Below are positions 6,217 through 14,513 of a stretch of 54,873 nucleotides of DNA, piece by piece. Each line of letters opens with the position of its first letter. Positions within the stretch are counted from its first letter, which is position 1. Under the pieces are notes generated by a model. It made no database searches. It was given only the letters and a program-made list of their open reading frames with translations, and had not been told where the DNA came from. The stretch comes from a virus. The stretch lies in IMG/VR virus record IMGVR_UViG_3300031576_000054, positions 1 through 54,873 of that record; one strand, 5' to 3'. The translations under genes and the position numbers were made by a program.

Positions 6217-6783
6217 TTACCAGAACCGGTGCGCCCATGCCTCCTGATAGGCTCTCTCCAATCTTGGATCATCGCCGTTTGCGCCGTCATCGGTTTCGAT
6301 ACCGCATGCCCTACGGCATATTCTTTCGCCCCTTCCCTCAAACTCAAACCCGATCTTCCCGCATTTAGGACACAGGCAAAATCGGTGGTCGCAATCCCAA
6401 CACACTATCCTTTCACCGTCCCGAGGGCCGCTTTCCGCCACGTAAAAGTCCCAAACCGCAGCGGAACCCGACTCGATCATGGCGCAAGATTGCGGGAAAG
6501 GGCCATGCTGCAAGCCAACATCCTTCTCCGTCATCGCACACAATTCGCCACAGAACGCCGACTCCAAGGCGTTGGGCCTCTCCCACTTGATCTCGAACCA
6601 CATTCCTCCACGCACGGTCGGCAGGAAGAAATCGGGGACATACCAGCCCGACGGAACCTGGAAACCTTCGGCCTCGTACTGCCAAGGAAGCCGAATGAGA
6701 TCGAAGAACAGTGCCCATCGAGCTTCCAGCCGCGAGCGGAACTCGACGCCGGCATACGTCGTCGGGATGTTCTTGAGTTTCAT
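6217..6783 (-). CDS. PD-(D/E)XK nuclease with a C-terminal zinc ribbon
   Basis: This 188-residue protein has the layout of phage endonucleases of the T7 gp3 / Vsr-like PD-(D/E)XK group: FRSRLEARWA at 15-24, Pro50-Asp51 (VPDFFLP) and Glu64-Ile-Lys66 (FEIKW) as the catalytic core. A C-terminal part with CWDC and CLCPKCG (about 135-155) would bind zinc. It would cleave DNA, perhaps branched DNA. The ATG overlaps the primase-helicase stop (ATGA), linking it to replication. Codon use looks AT-richer than in its neighbours. Confidence 0.8.
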   Translation of the reverse strand: MKLKNIPTTYAGVEFRSRLEARWALFFDLIRLPWQYEAEGFQVPSGWYVPDFFLPTVRGGMWFEIKWERPNALESAFCGELCAMTEKDVGLQHGPFPQSCAMIESGSAAVWDFYVAESGPRDGERIVCWDCDHRFCLCPKCGKIGFEFEGRGERICRRACGIETDDGANGDDPRLERAYQEAWAHRFW

Positions 6784-8519
6784 GCGGTCTCCGTGAATCG
6801 TTCCTCGCCGGCGCGGTAGTAGAGCAGCACCTCGCCGGGAGGCCCATACCGGCTCGCCACCACCGAGAGGACCGTCGGCACGCTCGGCTGGACCGCCGGC
6901 GGTCCAGCCCGCGCTCTGTCCACCGCCTGATCCACGTCGCGTTGTCGCGTCGAGCGGGTGAGCACAACGAGACTGTCGCAATCGCTCGCCACGGCGGCGG
7001 TTCCGCGCGCCGCGTAGAGGCCCAACATCTTCGACGTGTCTTCCATTCGCGGCTGCGCGATCAGGAGCACGCACAGATCCAGCTCCATCGCCAGTTCTTT
7101 CAGGTACTTCGTGGCCGATGCCAGGATCGCGTGCTCGTTCTCCTCGCCACGGGATAGGTAGTGCAGGTTGTCGAGCACCATGAGCTTCGCGCCGAAGACC
7201 CGCCCAGCCGCCCGCATCTGCCGGTAGGCTTCCTCTGGCGAGCGCAGCGCCCCGAATCCCAGGTAAAGAGGCTTGTCGTCGAGAAAATCGCAGAGCAGGT
7301 CCATCTGAACATCGTTGATTTCGCCCCACGGCTTCTCGAAATGCTGCGCCGCGATGCGCTTGACGATCTCCGTGGGCGGCATTTCCAGGCACCAGAACAC
7401 GCTCGGTCTACCCGCAATCGCGTTCGTAAAGGCGACCTGAAGCGCGGCCGTCGTCTTTCCGGTCTTTGGGTGTCCGACGAAGACGACCAGGTGTCCGTAG
7501 CCCAGCCGCAGAAATTGGCGCGCGTTCGACCACGGCACGGCGAGGTCCGCCGTTTGTGGCTCCTCCCGCTCCCTGCGCATCCGCTCGATCATGCCGCGCA
7601 GGATCTCGCCGACGTGCTTGACGCCGTCGATCTCGCACGGCTTGGCCGTCGTCACGCAGCCCCGCAGGGCTTCCGCACCCATGCCGACGAGAACCGCGTT
7701 GGCGTCCTTCGTCTCCCACTCGCGGTCGAAGTCGAGAACCCGGCACCTGTCCGGTCCCAGACGGCGGATCAGTTCCGCCAACGCCGCCCGCCCGGCCTCG
7801 TCCTGGTCGTAGTTGAGGACGACGTAGTCGAGCTTCGACAGGGCAACGATTTCCTCCGGCGCCGCCCCCTGCGGACTGGCAGCGCCGACGGAAACGGCGT
7901 TGGACACGCCGGCAGCGACCCAGGACGCCGCGTTGATCTCCCCCTCGCAGAGAATCGCCCACTTCTGGCCCACGAGCGCGCCGGCGTTGAACAGGCCCGC
8001 CGCGGACGATCCGATGCAGCGGAAGCGGTCGTCATGCGCAACCGCGGATCCGACGGCTCGGAGCTTGACGCTGGCGACCTTGCCGTCCCGCCAGCGCGGG
8101 AGCGCGACGTGTTTCGCGCCGGCGTGGACGTGAAGTCCGATCCCAAGGCCCCGAATCAGATCGGGGTTGGCCAGTCCGCGTTCGGTGAGGTAGGCCATCG
8201 CTAGGTCGTCGGCGAGCAGCGCGGACGAAGCGGCCTTCGCGTCGAAGCAGATCGGCGGCTTGGTCGCCGGACGCGGACCGAATGCGGATGCCGCGGCGAC
8301 GGGCAGCGCCTGCCCAAACTTGGCCGCGAGTTCGGCGAGGTTGCCCTTGCGCCCGCAGGCGGCGTGGTAGCAAATCCAACCACCATGCTCGGCGTTGATC
8401 CAAAGTTTGCGCCGATGCCCGCAGAAGGGGCAGGCTTCGAGGATGAGCTGTGGCCCGTTCTGGCCTGTCGATAGCATGAACTGGACGCCGCTGCGCCGGA
8501 GGATTTCCGCGGCCATCAT
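6780..8519 (-). CDS. Bifunctional primase-helicase (T7 gp4-like)
   Basis: This 579-residue replisome protein has an N-terminal zinc finger of primase type (Cys30, Cys33, Cys50, Cys55). A TOPRIM-like segment follows (ILCEGEINAASW, then VVLNYDQDEAG, about 190-250). The C-terminal DnaB-like RecA domain has Walker A GHPKTGKTT (about 347-355) and Walker B LMVLDNLHYL (about 445-455). It would prime the lagging strand and unwind the fork. The start overlaps the replication-initiator stop (ATGATG). The ATG at 8519 has GGGAG upstream; 8516 is an alternative. No phage DNA polymerase is seen, so it probably works with the host replicase. Confidence 0.9.
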   Translation of the reverse strand: MMAAEILRRSGVQFMLSTGQNGPQLILEACPFCGHRRKLWINAEHGGWICYHAACGRKGNLAELAAKFGQALPVAAASAFGPRPATKPPICFDAKAASSALLADDLAMAYLTERGLANPDLIRGLGIGLHVHAGAKHVALPRWRDGKVASVKLRAVGSAVAHDDRFRCIGSSAAGLFNAGALVGQKWAILCEGEINAASWVAAGVSNAVSVGAASPQGAAPEEIVALSKLDYVVLNYDQDEAGRAALAELIRRLGPDRCRVLDFDREWETKDANAVLVGMGAEALRGCVTTAKPCEIDGVKHVGEILRGMIERMRREREEPQTADLAVPWSNARQFLRLGYGHLVVFVGHPKTGKTTAALQVAFTNAIAGRPSVFWCLEMPPTEIVKRIAAQHFEKPWGEINDVQMDLLCDFLDDKPLYLGFGALRSPEEAYRQMRAAGRVFGAKLMVLDNLHYLSRGEENEHAILASATKYLKELAMELDLCVLLIAQPRMEDTSKMLGLYAARGTAAVASDCDSLVVLTRSTRQRDVDQAVDRARAGPPAVQPSVPTVLSVVASRYGPPGEVLLYYRAGEERFTETA

Positions 8520-9319
8520 GAGTGACTCCCGGCCGGTCGGCCTTCAAGCTGCCGGATCTTGCGGTCCACGTCGTCTAACCCTATTGAGGCTGGTGATTTC
8601 GGTAAATGGATAAGTGCTTTGTTTGCGTGCCAAGACGGGCGACCGGGGTTGGCGCGGTGCCAGTTCAGGTATGCCATGGCCTCGATCCCGGCGGCGCGTG
8701 CGGCCCCGTAGTGACGGGCGAAGGCTTCGTAGCCGTCCGTCCCATGCGCCATCCGATACTCCTGGTAGGCGGCGACGTGGACCTGGTCGGCCCCCGGAGG
8801 GGGTTCTCTGCGATCCGGTAACGGTGATGCTTCCGGTATCTCGTGAGCATGCGCGCCGTTCGTCAGTAACGCGTTGCGTGACGCATTACGTGATATATCA
8901 CGTGATGCGTCACCTGTTGCTGTTGCTGTTTCGGTAGACAGTAGTGGTGTATGGGGAGGAGGAGAAACGGCACCGAGAACCGCTTGCTGTTTCAGGCGCC
9001 ATGTCTTCATGTACTCGGCATGCCGTGATCTCTTCGCCGGCAGCTTGGCAATTTCCTCGCCGTTGTGGTGCATCCAATCGTGAAGCGTGCAACCGTCGCC
9101 CTCGAGGAAACCGGCCTCAATGAGCGCGGCCGCGGCATGACACCGAGCGGCCAAGTCTATTTCGCCTGGGCGGAATCGCCCATCGCGACGGATGCGTCTG
9201 GCCCAAGACCAGATTCGCAGCAGCACGCGCGCAGCCCCGGGTCCAAGCCGCGCTTCAAGAACGTCCAACTTCGGATGATCGGCCAATGAGGCATCCACGC
9301 GGAACCATTCGTCACCCAT
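8516..9319 (-). CDS. Replication initiator or replisome organiser, winged-helix N-terminus
   Basis: This 267-residue protein begins with the WFRVDASLADHPKLDVLE pattern seen at the N-terminus of phage replisome organisers of the DnaD/lambda O-like group. A helical, winged-helix-like domain follows to about residue 110, then a flexible Thr/Ser/Pro-rich linker and a small helical C-terminal domain. It would recognise the origin and load the helicase, and it lies directly upstream of the primase-helicase. The ATG has GGAGG five bases away. Repeats of RDISRNASRN in the linker are a likely low-complexity feature. Confidence 0.8.
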   Translation of the reverse strand: MGDEWFRVDASLADHPKLDVLEARLGPGAARVLLRIWSWARRIRRDGRFRPGEIDLAARCHAAAALIEAGFLEGDGCTLHDWMHHNGEEIAKLPAKRSRHAEYMKTWRLKQQAVLGAVSPPPHTPLLSTETATATGDASRDISRNASRNALLTNGAHAHEIPEASPLPDRREPPPGADQVHVAAYQEYRMAHGTDGYEAFARHYGAARAAGIEAMAYLNWHRANPGRPSWHANKALIHLPKSPASIGLDDVDRKIRQLEGRPAGSHS

Positions 9320-9478
9320 GCCGACCTCCGGCGTGGCGATCCCCGCTCACCTGGCCCTGGCCCGGCGCTATTGCTCGACCGACTCCCCGAGGGAAGGCGG
9401 GTAGCGTCAAGCGCAGGGCCATGTGGCCGGGGATCATTGTTGAGATCTCGGGGAACAGGATTCAGTCGAGCACCGTCC

Positions 9479-9506
9479 ATTCTACGGATTCGGTTGGGGG
9501 AGTCAA
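9479..9506 (-). promoter_or_regulatory. Sigma70-like promoter for the replication genes
   Basis: The -35 is TTGACT (9501-9506) and the -10 is TAGAAT (9479-9484), with a 16-base spacer. The start site would be near 9472, leaving a leader of about 150 bases before the initiator gene at 9319. It lies in the 226-base gap between the methyltransferase and the initiator, where I see no convincing gene. Confidence 0.6.
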
Positions 9507-9545
9507 GGGCTTTCGTGCCGCGCCCGCCAGTGGTTGCACGCCAGG

Positions 9546-10628
9546 TCATGGTTTCATCTCCACCTGCGTCAGCACCCCAGCTTCCTCGACGATCCTTGCG
9601 CGCGCCATCTCGGCGTATTTCGGGTTGAGCTCGATGCCGATGCAGTCGCGGCCCAGCTTCGCCGCGACGACGCCGACCGTCCCCGTGCCGAAGAACGGAT
9701 CGAGCACCGTCCCGCCCGGAGGACATCCGGCGGCGATGCAGGGATGGACGAGGGCCTCCGGGAACGCGGCGAAATGCTCTCGCCTCGTCGGTTGCGCTGG
9801 GATCGTCCACACGGTGCGTCGGTTGCGCATGAAACCGATCTCGCCATTTGCCTCGGCTTCGTTCCAACGCTCGTTGAGTCCGCTTGGTCGTCGGTCGCCG
9901 CTGCATTCGTTCTTCGCGCGCCCCTTGCCCGGGCCCCCGTCCCGACGGAGCTTGGTGAGGCCCGACTGGCACGCTTGACCTGGCGCGTGCACCTCGCACC
10001 CATTCCTATTCCTGCGATGGTCTCCGTAGACGGCGGGTTCCGCGAAGGCGGCCGAGTCGAAGTGGTAGCGTTCGCTCTTGGCCAGAAGGAACACGTACTC
10101 GTGCGAGTGCGTGGGGCGATCCTTCACGCTCTCTGGTATGCAGTTAGTTTTCGCGTAGATAATGTCGGACCGCAACCACCATCCGGCGTCGCGCAGGGCG
10201 AAGGCAACCATCCACGGAATGCCGATCAGGTCCTTGACCTTCACGCCGGGCGACGGCCGCCGCGTGCATTCTCGCATTGCCACCGCGTCACGAACCGCCG
10301 TGAATCGACGGTCGGCGCGCTGGCCGTTCTTGCCCTGCCAGCCCGGGCCCCCGGCTTGCGCGTAGGTATCCCCGAGCACCACCCACGCGGTGCCATCGCC
10401 CCGCAGCACGCGCCGGACTTCCTCGAAGACCTCGACCAACCTACACACGTAGCACTTCCCGCACTCCGCCCGCCCGCACGAGGGCGTCGCCTCCAAACCC
10501 ATCTGCCCCTCGACGCCATAATCGCGCTGCGCCCAGTACGCGGGCGAACTCACGCAGCAATTCACGGACTCGTCCGGCAGCTCGCGCAGTCGCGCGAGGG
10601 CGTCGCCAACGAGAATGCGCACGTTCAC
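9546..10628 (-). CDS. DNA methyltransferase (N4-cytosine/N6-adenine, beta class)
   Basis: This 360-residue enzyme would methylate exocyclic amino groups of bases using S-adenosylmethionine, probably protecting phage DNA from restriction. Catalytic motif IV appears near the N-terminus as SPAYW (28-32) and the SAM-binding motif I near the C-terminus as DPFFGTGTVG (about 308-317), the beta-class order. The usual motif is SPPY, so Ala30 replaces a normally conserved proline. A Cys cluster (CGRAECGKCYVC) could bind zinc. The GTG at 10628 follows GGAGG closely; the GTG at 10622 has better spacing. Confidence 0.87.
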   Translation of the reverse strand: MNVRILVGDALARLRELPDESVNCCVSSPAYWAQRDYGVEGQMGLEATPSCGRAECGKCYVCRLVEVFEEVRRVLRGDGTAWVVLGDTYAQAGGPGWQGKNGQRADRRFTAVRDAVAMRECTRRPSPGVKVKDLIGIPWMVAFALRDAGWWLRSDIIYAKTNCIPESVKDRPTHSHEYVFLLAKSERYHFDSAAFAEPAVYGDHRRNRNGCEVHAPGQACQSGLTKLRRDGGPGKGRAKNECSGDRRPSGLNERWNEAEANGEIGFMRNRRTVWTIPAQPTRREHFAAFPEALVHPCIAAGCPPGGTVLDPFFGTGTVGVVAAKLGRDCIGIELNPKYAEMARARIVEEAGVLTQVEMKP

Positions 10629-10641
10629 GGTCCTCCGCTCA

Positions 10642-11082
10642 TTATCGTGGGCGCGCTTGCCCGCTCCGTGCAACGCAGCGCCTCTCGCCGTCCGACAGGA
10701 CGGGCTCCACACTTCCGCGTCGATAGCAAAAATGGCACTGACTTGAGATCCTTGTTCCGCGGCGTCTCCATTCCTGCCCGCACACTCGACAGCGGACGCG
10801 CGAATACTTTGCATTCCTGCGCAGCGAAGCGAGGTGTCTTAGAACCCGGATCTGCGGTCGCGCAGTGGTGCCGTTAGATCCTCTCGGGATCGCTACAAAA
10901 TGATCTAGCGCCCATTCGATTTTCGTCTCAACCGCCCGTCTATCGTCTGGCGGCAGGTTCTTGGCCTTCATCTTCTCAACCCACAAGGGATGATCCTTGT
11001 CGAGCCACACCGGACCACGCGTGTCCTTGAGTATTTTCTTCACCATTGAATACGCGATCGCCTCCGCGTGGGCTTCGGTCAC
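10642..11082 (-). CDS. Hypothetical zinc-finger protein, GTG start (146 aa)
   Basis: The N-terminal half is helical and charged. The C-terminal half has CRVCGQEW and CHFC (about 98-122), a four-cysteine zinc ribbon. The GTG follows GGAGG at ten bases and overlaps the previous stop (GTGA). A nucleic-acid-binding role is plausible but unproven. Confidence 0.68.
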   Translation of the reverse strand: MTEAHAEAIAYSMVKKILKDTRGPVWLDKDHPLWVEKMKAKNLPPDDRRAVETKIEWALDHFVAIPRGSNGTTARPQIRVLRHLASLRRNAKYSRVRCRVCGQEWRRRGTRISSQCHFCYRRGSVEPVLSDGERRCVARSGQARPR

Positions 11083-11294
11083 GTCCGCCTCCGCTCGTTG
11101 TCGCCGGCGAGCTGGTGCGCGCGGCGCAGCCAGCGACGCAGAAAGGACGGGCGGAAAACCATTCGCCGCTCACGCGGCGTCAGATTTTCCCACAGCGCGT
11201 GGTCTGCAATCATTTCCAGCACGAGCCGGATCGCTCTCTCGCCCAGCTCGCGGTCGTCAACGGGTTTCATCTTTCCTCCCTTGCGCGTCGTCAT
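11079..11294 (-). CDS. Hypothetical basic protein (71 aa)
   Basis: The ATG has an excellent SD (GGAGG, four bases away). The product is helical (LGERAIRLVLEMIADHALWENLT) with a basic C-terminus (RRMVFRPSFLRRWLRRA). The end is coupled to the zinc-finger gene by GTGA. No family was recognised. Confidence 0.65.
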   Translation of the reverse strand: MTTRKGGKMKPVDDRELGERAIRLVLEMIADHALWENLTPRERRMVFRPSFLRRWLRRAHQLAGDNERRRT

Positions 11295-11322
11295 CGATCC
11301 TCCTACGTTGTTCGGCTATGCC

Positions 11323-11622
11323 TCACACACCCACCCCATGGCACGGAGTTCCATCGCTTTTCATGCGCCCGCAGGTGTTACCGGGCATGTTCACGCTCAC
11401 CGATCGGCACAGGGGGCACGTTGAATTTATCGGGCATCCGTGTAAATGGCGAGTCATGCACACCGGCCGCTCGGCGAGTCGTCCTTGTGCATTCTTGTGG
11501 TACGACGTGTATCCACGTCCTTGCACAAAAGTTCCCTTATCGTATCCGAGGCAGTAACACGGACGCGAGGCGCATTTTTCGTCGAGCACATCAACTCGAA
11601 GTTTCCCGATGTTTATTATCAT
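11323..11622 (-). CDS. Hypothetical Cys-rich protein (99 aa)
   Basis: The ATG follows GGAGGAGG and overlaps the preceding mini-gene (ATGA). The product has about nine cysteines (SRPCYCLGYDKG, then CPINSTCPLC, then a late Cys), consistent with metal binding, and a beta-like N-terminus (IINIGKLRVDVLDEK). Its function is unknown. Confidence 0.68.
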   Translation of the reverse strand: MIINIGKLRVDVLDEKCASRPCYCLGYDKGTFVQGRGYTSYHKNAQGRLAERPVCMTRHLHGCPINSTCPLCRSVSVNMPGNTCGRMKSDGTPCHGVGV

Positions 11623-11711
11623 GCGTCCGCCTCCTCCCGAATCCGAGCGGACTTCTTCCCGGCCCGGCCGCTGCAATCGGGCGCGCAGACGTGGACGGTG
11701 CGCTTCTTCAT
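11619..11711 (-). CDS. Mini-gene, 30 aa
   Basis: This ORF is joined by ATGA at both its start and its end. The product is basic with two cysteines (VHVCAPDCSGRAGKK). An AAGGAA element is upstream. Double coupling makes translation likely despite the size. It could be a zinc-knuckle peptide. Confidence 0.5.
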   Translation of the reverse strand: MKKRTVHVCAPDCSGRAGKKSARIREEADA

Positions 11712-11899
11712 GTTCGTTCCTTCACACCCGCCGCGGATTCGGGTTCATCGCCCACCAGTCCGTCGCCCGTCACGTCGCGCACGGTGATCTTCACGTTCGA
11801 CGTGTGGGTGTTCGTCGTCAGGCACCACAGAAGAGTCGACGTGTTCATCCACAGTGGCCCCAACGAACCGGGAAACTCGATCTCGAAGATTCGCTTCAC
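11708..11899 (-). CDS. Hypothetical protein, GTG start (63 aa)
   Basis: I chose the GTG at 11899 because it sits seven bases after GGAGG; the GTG at 11905 touches the SD. The product is beta-rich (IFEIEFPGSLGPLWMN, then SNVKITVRDV). It may be a small beta-sandwich. The end is coupled to the 30-residue gene. No family was recognised. Confidence 0.6.
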   Translation of the reverse strand: MKRIFEIEFPGSLGPLWMNTSTLLWCLTTNTHTSNVKITVRDVTGDGLVGDEPESAAGVKERT

Positions 11900-11901
11900 G
11901 T

Positions 11902-12369
11902 TCACTCCTCCAGCCACGCAACCGCCTGCTCGATCAGCCACCACTGGGAATCCGTAAACTGGAATCTCTCACGCTGTTTGGACAAACTGTCTCGCAGAGA
12001 AGTCTTTCCATACGTCGCGCTGGCCGCACTCCAGTCGATCACCATTTCGATGATGTCGAGGAAACCCATTGCGTCCGCGCTCCCGTGAAACTCCGGGTGA
12101 TGGCTGTTACGGGAGAAGTGTAGTGAGATACAACCTCCGGGTTGCTTCTCGCTGTCCATGCTGGCGTTGTATTCCACCGATCCGTATGGGTGTTCGCGCG
12201 CCGCCCGGTTGATCCGGCAGAATCCGAGAATCTCGTCTGTGGTCAGTTTCGATTCGTCATGCGCTATTGCCCTGCGCTGCAATTCGGCAACGAGGCGGTG
12301 CAGGCGCAAGCGCACGAAGTCGCGGTGTCGAATAATCGTTGCCAAAGCAAGAACTTGATCATCGTTCAT
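11902..12369 (-). CDS. DUF5662-like protein (155 aa)
   Basis: The product matches what I recall of DUF5662, a family of unknown function common in phages. It is all-helical with conserved His/Asp and Asn/His-rich motifs: IAHDESKLTTDE near residue 35, LHFSRNSHHPEFHG in the middle and a DIIEMVIDW helix. The HD-like pattern suggests a metal-dependent hydrolase, which is inference. The ATG at 12369 follows GGAGG at ten bases; the GTG at 12372 is possible. Codon use is AT-richer than in the neighbours. Confidence 0.78.
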   Translation of the reverse strand: MNDDQVLALATIIRHRDFVRLRLHRLVAELQRRAIAHDESKLTTDEILGFCRINRAAREHPYGSVEYNASMDSEKQPGGCISLHFSRNSHHPEFHGSADAMGFLDIIEMVIDWSAASATYGKTSLRDSLSKQRERFQFTDSQWWLIEQAVAWLEE

Positions 12370-12374
12370 CACGC

Positions 12375-12767
12375 TCACTCCTCCGACAGCTTCTCGGGTT
12401 TGACCTTCGGCCGCTCGATCTCTATTTCCACACCGTATTCTCTGGCGAGTCCGCGTCGTTGACCGTAGACCCACTCGAAGCCGTCGCGGTCATTCGGGGC
12501 ACCCAGGCATTCGGCTACCTGATCGCGTATGGCTTTCAGCGCGCCGGCGAGGTTGTCGTCATCGAGCGCTCTCGGCGCTATCCTGGTCAATTTTACTTTC
12601 CACGGTCCAGCACGCTGAAAGGTCCCACCCATGAAAGCCCACACTGCCATACGCTGCTCTTTGGTGCGTCGTTGTCGCACGCGCCAATGCTCGTGCGACG
12701 CGCGGTTCGTCTCGCTCACAGTTCGTATCGGGACGTATAGTGCGTTGTACATGTGCTGGCGATTCAT
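12375..12767 (-). CDS. rusA: RusA-like Holliday-junction resolvase
   Basis: This 130-residue protein has the RusA-type core: a strand (KVKLTRIAP) leading into the acidic cluster Asp69-Asp70-Asp71-Asn72, a helix with Lys78 and Asp82, and a later NDRD motif (92-95). RusA enzymes resolve recombination junctions in late replication. GGAG is eight bases before the ATG, inside the overlapping 31-codon mini-gene. Confidence 0.8.
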   Translation of the reverse strand: MNRQHMYNALYVPIRTVSETNRASHEHWRVRQRRTKEQRMAVWAFMGGTFQRAGPWKVKLTRIAPRALDDDNLAGALKAIRDQVAECLGAPNDRDGFEWVYGQRRGLAREYGVEIEIERPKVKPEKLSEE

Positions 12768-12859
12768 GGATCATACTCCGACGTGCGGTTGCCTCCTCTC
12801 CAACAGCTCCTTTTCCTCCCAGGCGGCAGGTCGGACAGCGAGACGGCGCGCTTACTCAC
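12764..12859 (-). CDS. Mini-gene, GTG start (31 aa)
   Basis: The GTG overlaps the upstream stop (GTGA) and the stop overlaps the RusA start (ATGA). The product is basic with no recognisable motif. Its main role may be to carry ribosomes across the gap to rusA (translational coupling). Confidence 0.45.
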   Translation of the reverse strand: MSKRAVSLSDLPPGRKRSCWRGGNRTSEYDP

Positions 12860-13260
12860 GGCTTTTCATATTCCTCACCACCGTATTCCTCGCGGTCCTT
12901 CTTCTGCTCTTCCAGCACGTCGCGCACTTCGTTCTGCTGGTAGTGCGTGCCGGTCTTCGGATCAACGTTGGCCAGATCGCCCGGATTCTTCGGCGCACCA
13001 TAGCCGAAGACGCCTTGTAGCCCCGGTTCGCTCGCGCATGGTCGGTCTACGATGTCGGGATCGTAGACGTGCTTTGGATCGCCGCAACTCGGCCGCAACA
13101 TCCCACGGGAGACAAATTCAATCAGATCCGCAATCTCTCCCTGACTGGGCTTGCGCCCGGCCTTGTCCTGATAACACTTGACGATCTCCTGGATGGCGCT
13201 CCCGAGGAGATCCGCAGGATGATCGCCGAGGATCCCGTGTTCCGATTCCCACCATCCCAT
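12856..13260 (-). CDS. Hypothetical acidic protein (134 aa)
   Basis: The ATG follows AGGAGG at six bases. The product has a helical N-terminal half (LGSAIQEIVKCYQDKAGRKPSQGEIADLI) and a charged Glu/Lys-rich C-terminus. The KPSQGEIADLI part resembles the start of a helix-turn-helix. No family was recognised. Confidence 0.65.
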   Translation of the reverse strand: MGWWESEHGILGDHPADLLGSAIQEIVKCYQDKAGRKPSQGEIADLIEFVSRGMLRPSCGDPKHVYDPDIVDRPCASEPGLQGVFGYGAPKNPGDLANVDPKTGTHYQQNEVRDVLEEQKKDREEYGGEEYEKP

Positions 13261-13277
13261 AGCATCCTCCTATTCTG

Positions 13278-13379
13278 TTATTGGCGCGAACGCTTCCCCC
13301 GCGACGTGCGAGTCGCCTTGCGTTTGGCGTTGGCAACGAGGCGTTTGAACTCGGCGGCCGACATGCTGGGTGTAGTCAT
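13278..13379 (-). CDS. Mini-gene, 33 aa, basic
   Basis: The ATG overlaps the nuclease stop (ATGA), with GGGAG ten bases upstream. The product is strongly basic after a short helix (SAAEFKRLVANAKRK, then RTSRGKRSRQ). It resembles a small nucleic-acid-binding peptide or the start of a longer gene that was lost. No stronger statement can be made. Confidence 0.5.
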   Translation of the reverse strand: MTTPSMSAAEFKRLVANAKRKATRTSRGKRSRQ

Positions 13380-13906
13380 CTCGGTATGGCTCCCCTGAAC
13401 ACGGCGTCCCAATAGCGCAGGCTCGCCAGCCGCCACACGCGGTTGCGGAGGTCGCCGGGCGAGACGCTCATCTTCGACGGCAGGCGGTGGGCGCAGCGCA
13501 GGCGTTCGACGACGGGCAGCCGATCGCCGTCCGGCGGTGCGCTGGCGACGAACAGCCCGGCGTGGAGCGCCTCGGCGCGCCGCATGCCGTCGTCCCGCAG
13601 GGCGGCGGGCACGGCAAGCCAGTAGTAGTCCGTGCGGGCGTCAGCACTCCAAAGCCAGCGGCGTTTTTTCTCATCGGCCCGCAGATCGCCGCGACTGCAC
13701 TTGATCTCGATTTCGTGCAGTTTCCCGCTGGAGGATACCGCGATCACATCGGCCTCGCCGAGGAGCGGCAGACCCCAGCTCACGTTGGGGCACACCGCCC
13801 ACCTGCGCGGCGGAAACCAGGCGTGCACCACGGCGGCCGCGATGCCGGCCTCGGTGGGCACCCATTTCGCGCCTTCTTTGGCGGCTGTTATGCTGCGCTG
13901 CGTCAT
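13376..13906 (-). CDS. MmcB-like PD-(D/E)XK DNA repair nuclease
   Basis: This 176-residue protein resembles the MmcB family of repair nucleases: Glu51-x-Asp53 (GEADVIAV), Glu67-Ile-Lys69 (IEIKCSRGD) and a downstream DEKKRRW basic segment. The pattern is that of a PD-(D/E)XK active site. It could process damaged or branched DNA during phage replication. The ATG has GGAGG seven bases upstream. Confidence 0.75.
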   Translation of the reverse strand: MTQRSITAAKEGAKWVPTEAGIAAAVVHAWFPPRRWAVCPNVSWGLPLLGEADVIAVSSSGKLHEIEIKCSRGDLRADEKKRRWLWSADARTDYYWLAVPAALRDDGMRRAEALHAGLFVASAPPDGDRLPVVERLRCAHRLPSKMSVSPGDLRNRVWRLASLRYWDAVFRGAIPR

Positions 13907-14103
13907 TCCGTCACCTCCGGTTCGAAGAAACTCGGATGCCAATAGCTCTCTGTCACCCTCCCATCCATCAGCACGACGAAATGTCCACGGCGCGAAATAC
14001 GAATGAGTGTTCCCTTCGTCCCAGGTCCGTACCTCAACGAAGGAGAATGAAGCCCTTGTGCGATTGCCTCGGCCGTAAGCTGTACGCGATCACCAGGTTT
14101 CAT
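13903..14103 (-). CDS. Small SH3/KOW-like protein (66 aa)
   Basis: The ATG follows GGAAGG and the end overlaps the nuclease start (ATGA). The product has the strand-and-glycine pattern of a small barrel: GDRVQLT, GTKGTLIRI, GHFVVLMDG, then ESYWHPSFFE. Proteins of this type in phage operons are often of unknown function. Confidence 0.65.
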   Translation of the reverse strand: MKPGDRVQLTAEAIAQGLHSPSLRYGPGTKGTLIRISRRGHFVVLMDGRVTESYWHPSFFEPEVTE

Positions 14104-14513
14104 TCCGCACCTTCCGCCGCTCCCGGCTCCGCAGCTTTGTGCGCGTCTTCCGGTTCCATGACACTCCACTTCTTGCACAGCGCAAGATGCCCTTCCTGTG
14201 CCTGTTGCGCGGTATTGTAAGAGTCTACCTCTAGGTCACTTCCGTTGCCGAGAGGAGCCCCACAACCGCAGTTTGCCCCCGCACAATGGTGGTGAACGCG
14301 GAATACCATCGTCTCGTAGAGCCTTCGCCATCCGATTTGCTCTGCCTTGGTGTTTCCTCCGTTCTTGCGGATCGACGGGACGCTGTGATAATCTCCCACC
14401 GTCGAGACGTAGTAGCCGTTGCCGAGGTCGGTGCAGAGATGGAAACGGCACCACGGCGCGCAGATGAAGTGCCCCGCCATCCCGTACCACTTCCATTCAC
14501 TAGGCTGCGTCAT
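14100..14513 (-). CDS. Conserved phage protein of unknown function (137 aa)
   Basis: The N-terminus (WKWYGMAGHFICAPWCRFHLCTDLGNG, given here as a pattern of Trp, Cys and His, residues 7-33) matches a family that I recall in many temperate phages. Further Cys/His residues (HHHCAGANCGCG) suggest metal binding. The ATG follows GGAG and overlaps the upstream TAA (TAATG). Confidence 0.72.
   Translation of the reverse strand: MTQPSEWKWYGMAGHFICAPWCRFHLCTDLGNGYYVSTVGDYHSVPSIRKNGGNTKAEQIGWRRLYETMVFRVHHHCAGANCGCGAPLGNGSDLEVDSYNTAQQAQEGHLALCKKWSVMEPEDAHKAAEPGAAEGAE

Noticed and set aside
9157-9549. Minus-strand frame starting in an ATGA overlap with the methyltransferase stop
   Set aside because: It runs 160 bases into the initiator gene and covers the promoter at 9479-9506; the composition is low-complexity Arg/Pro/Gly.
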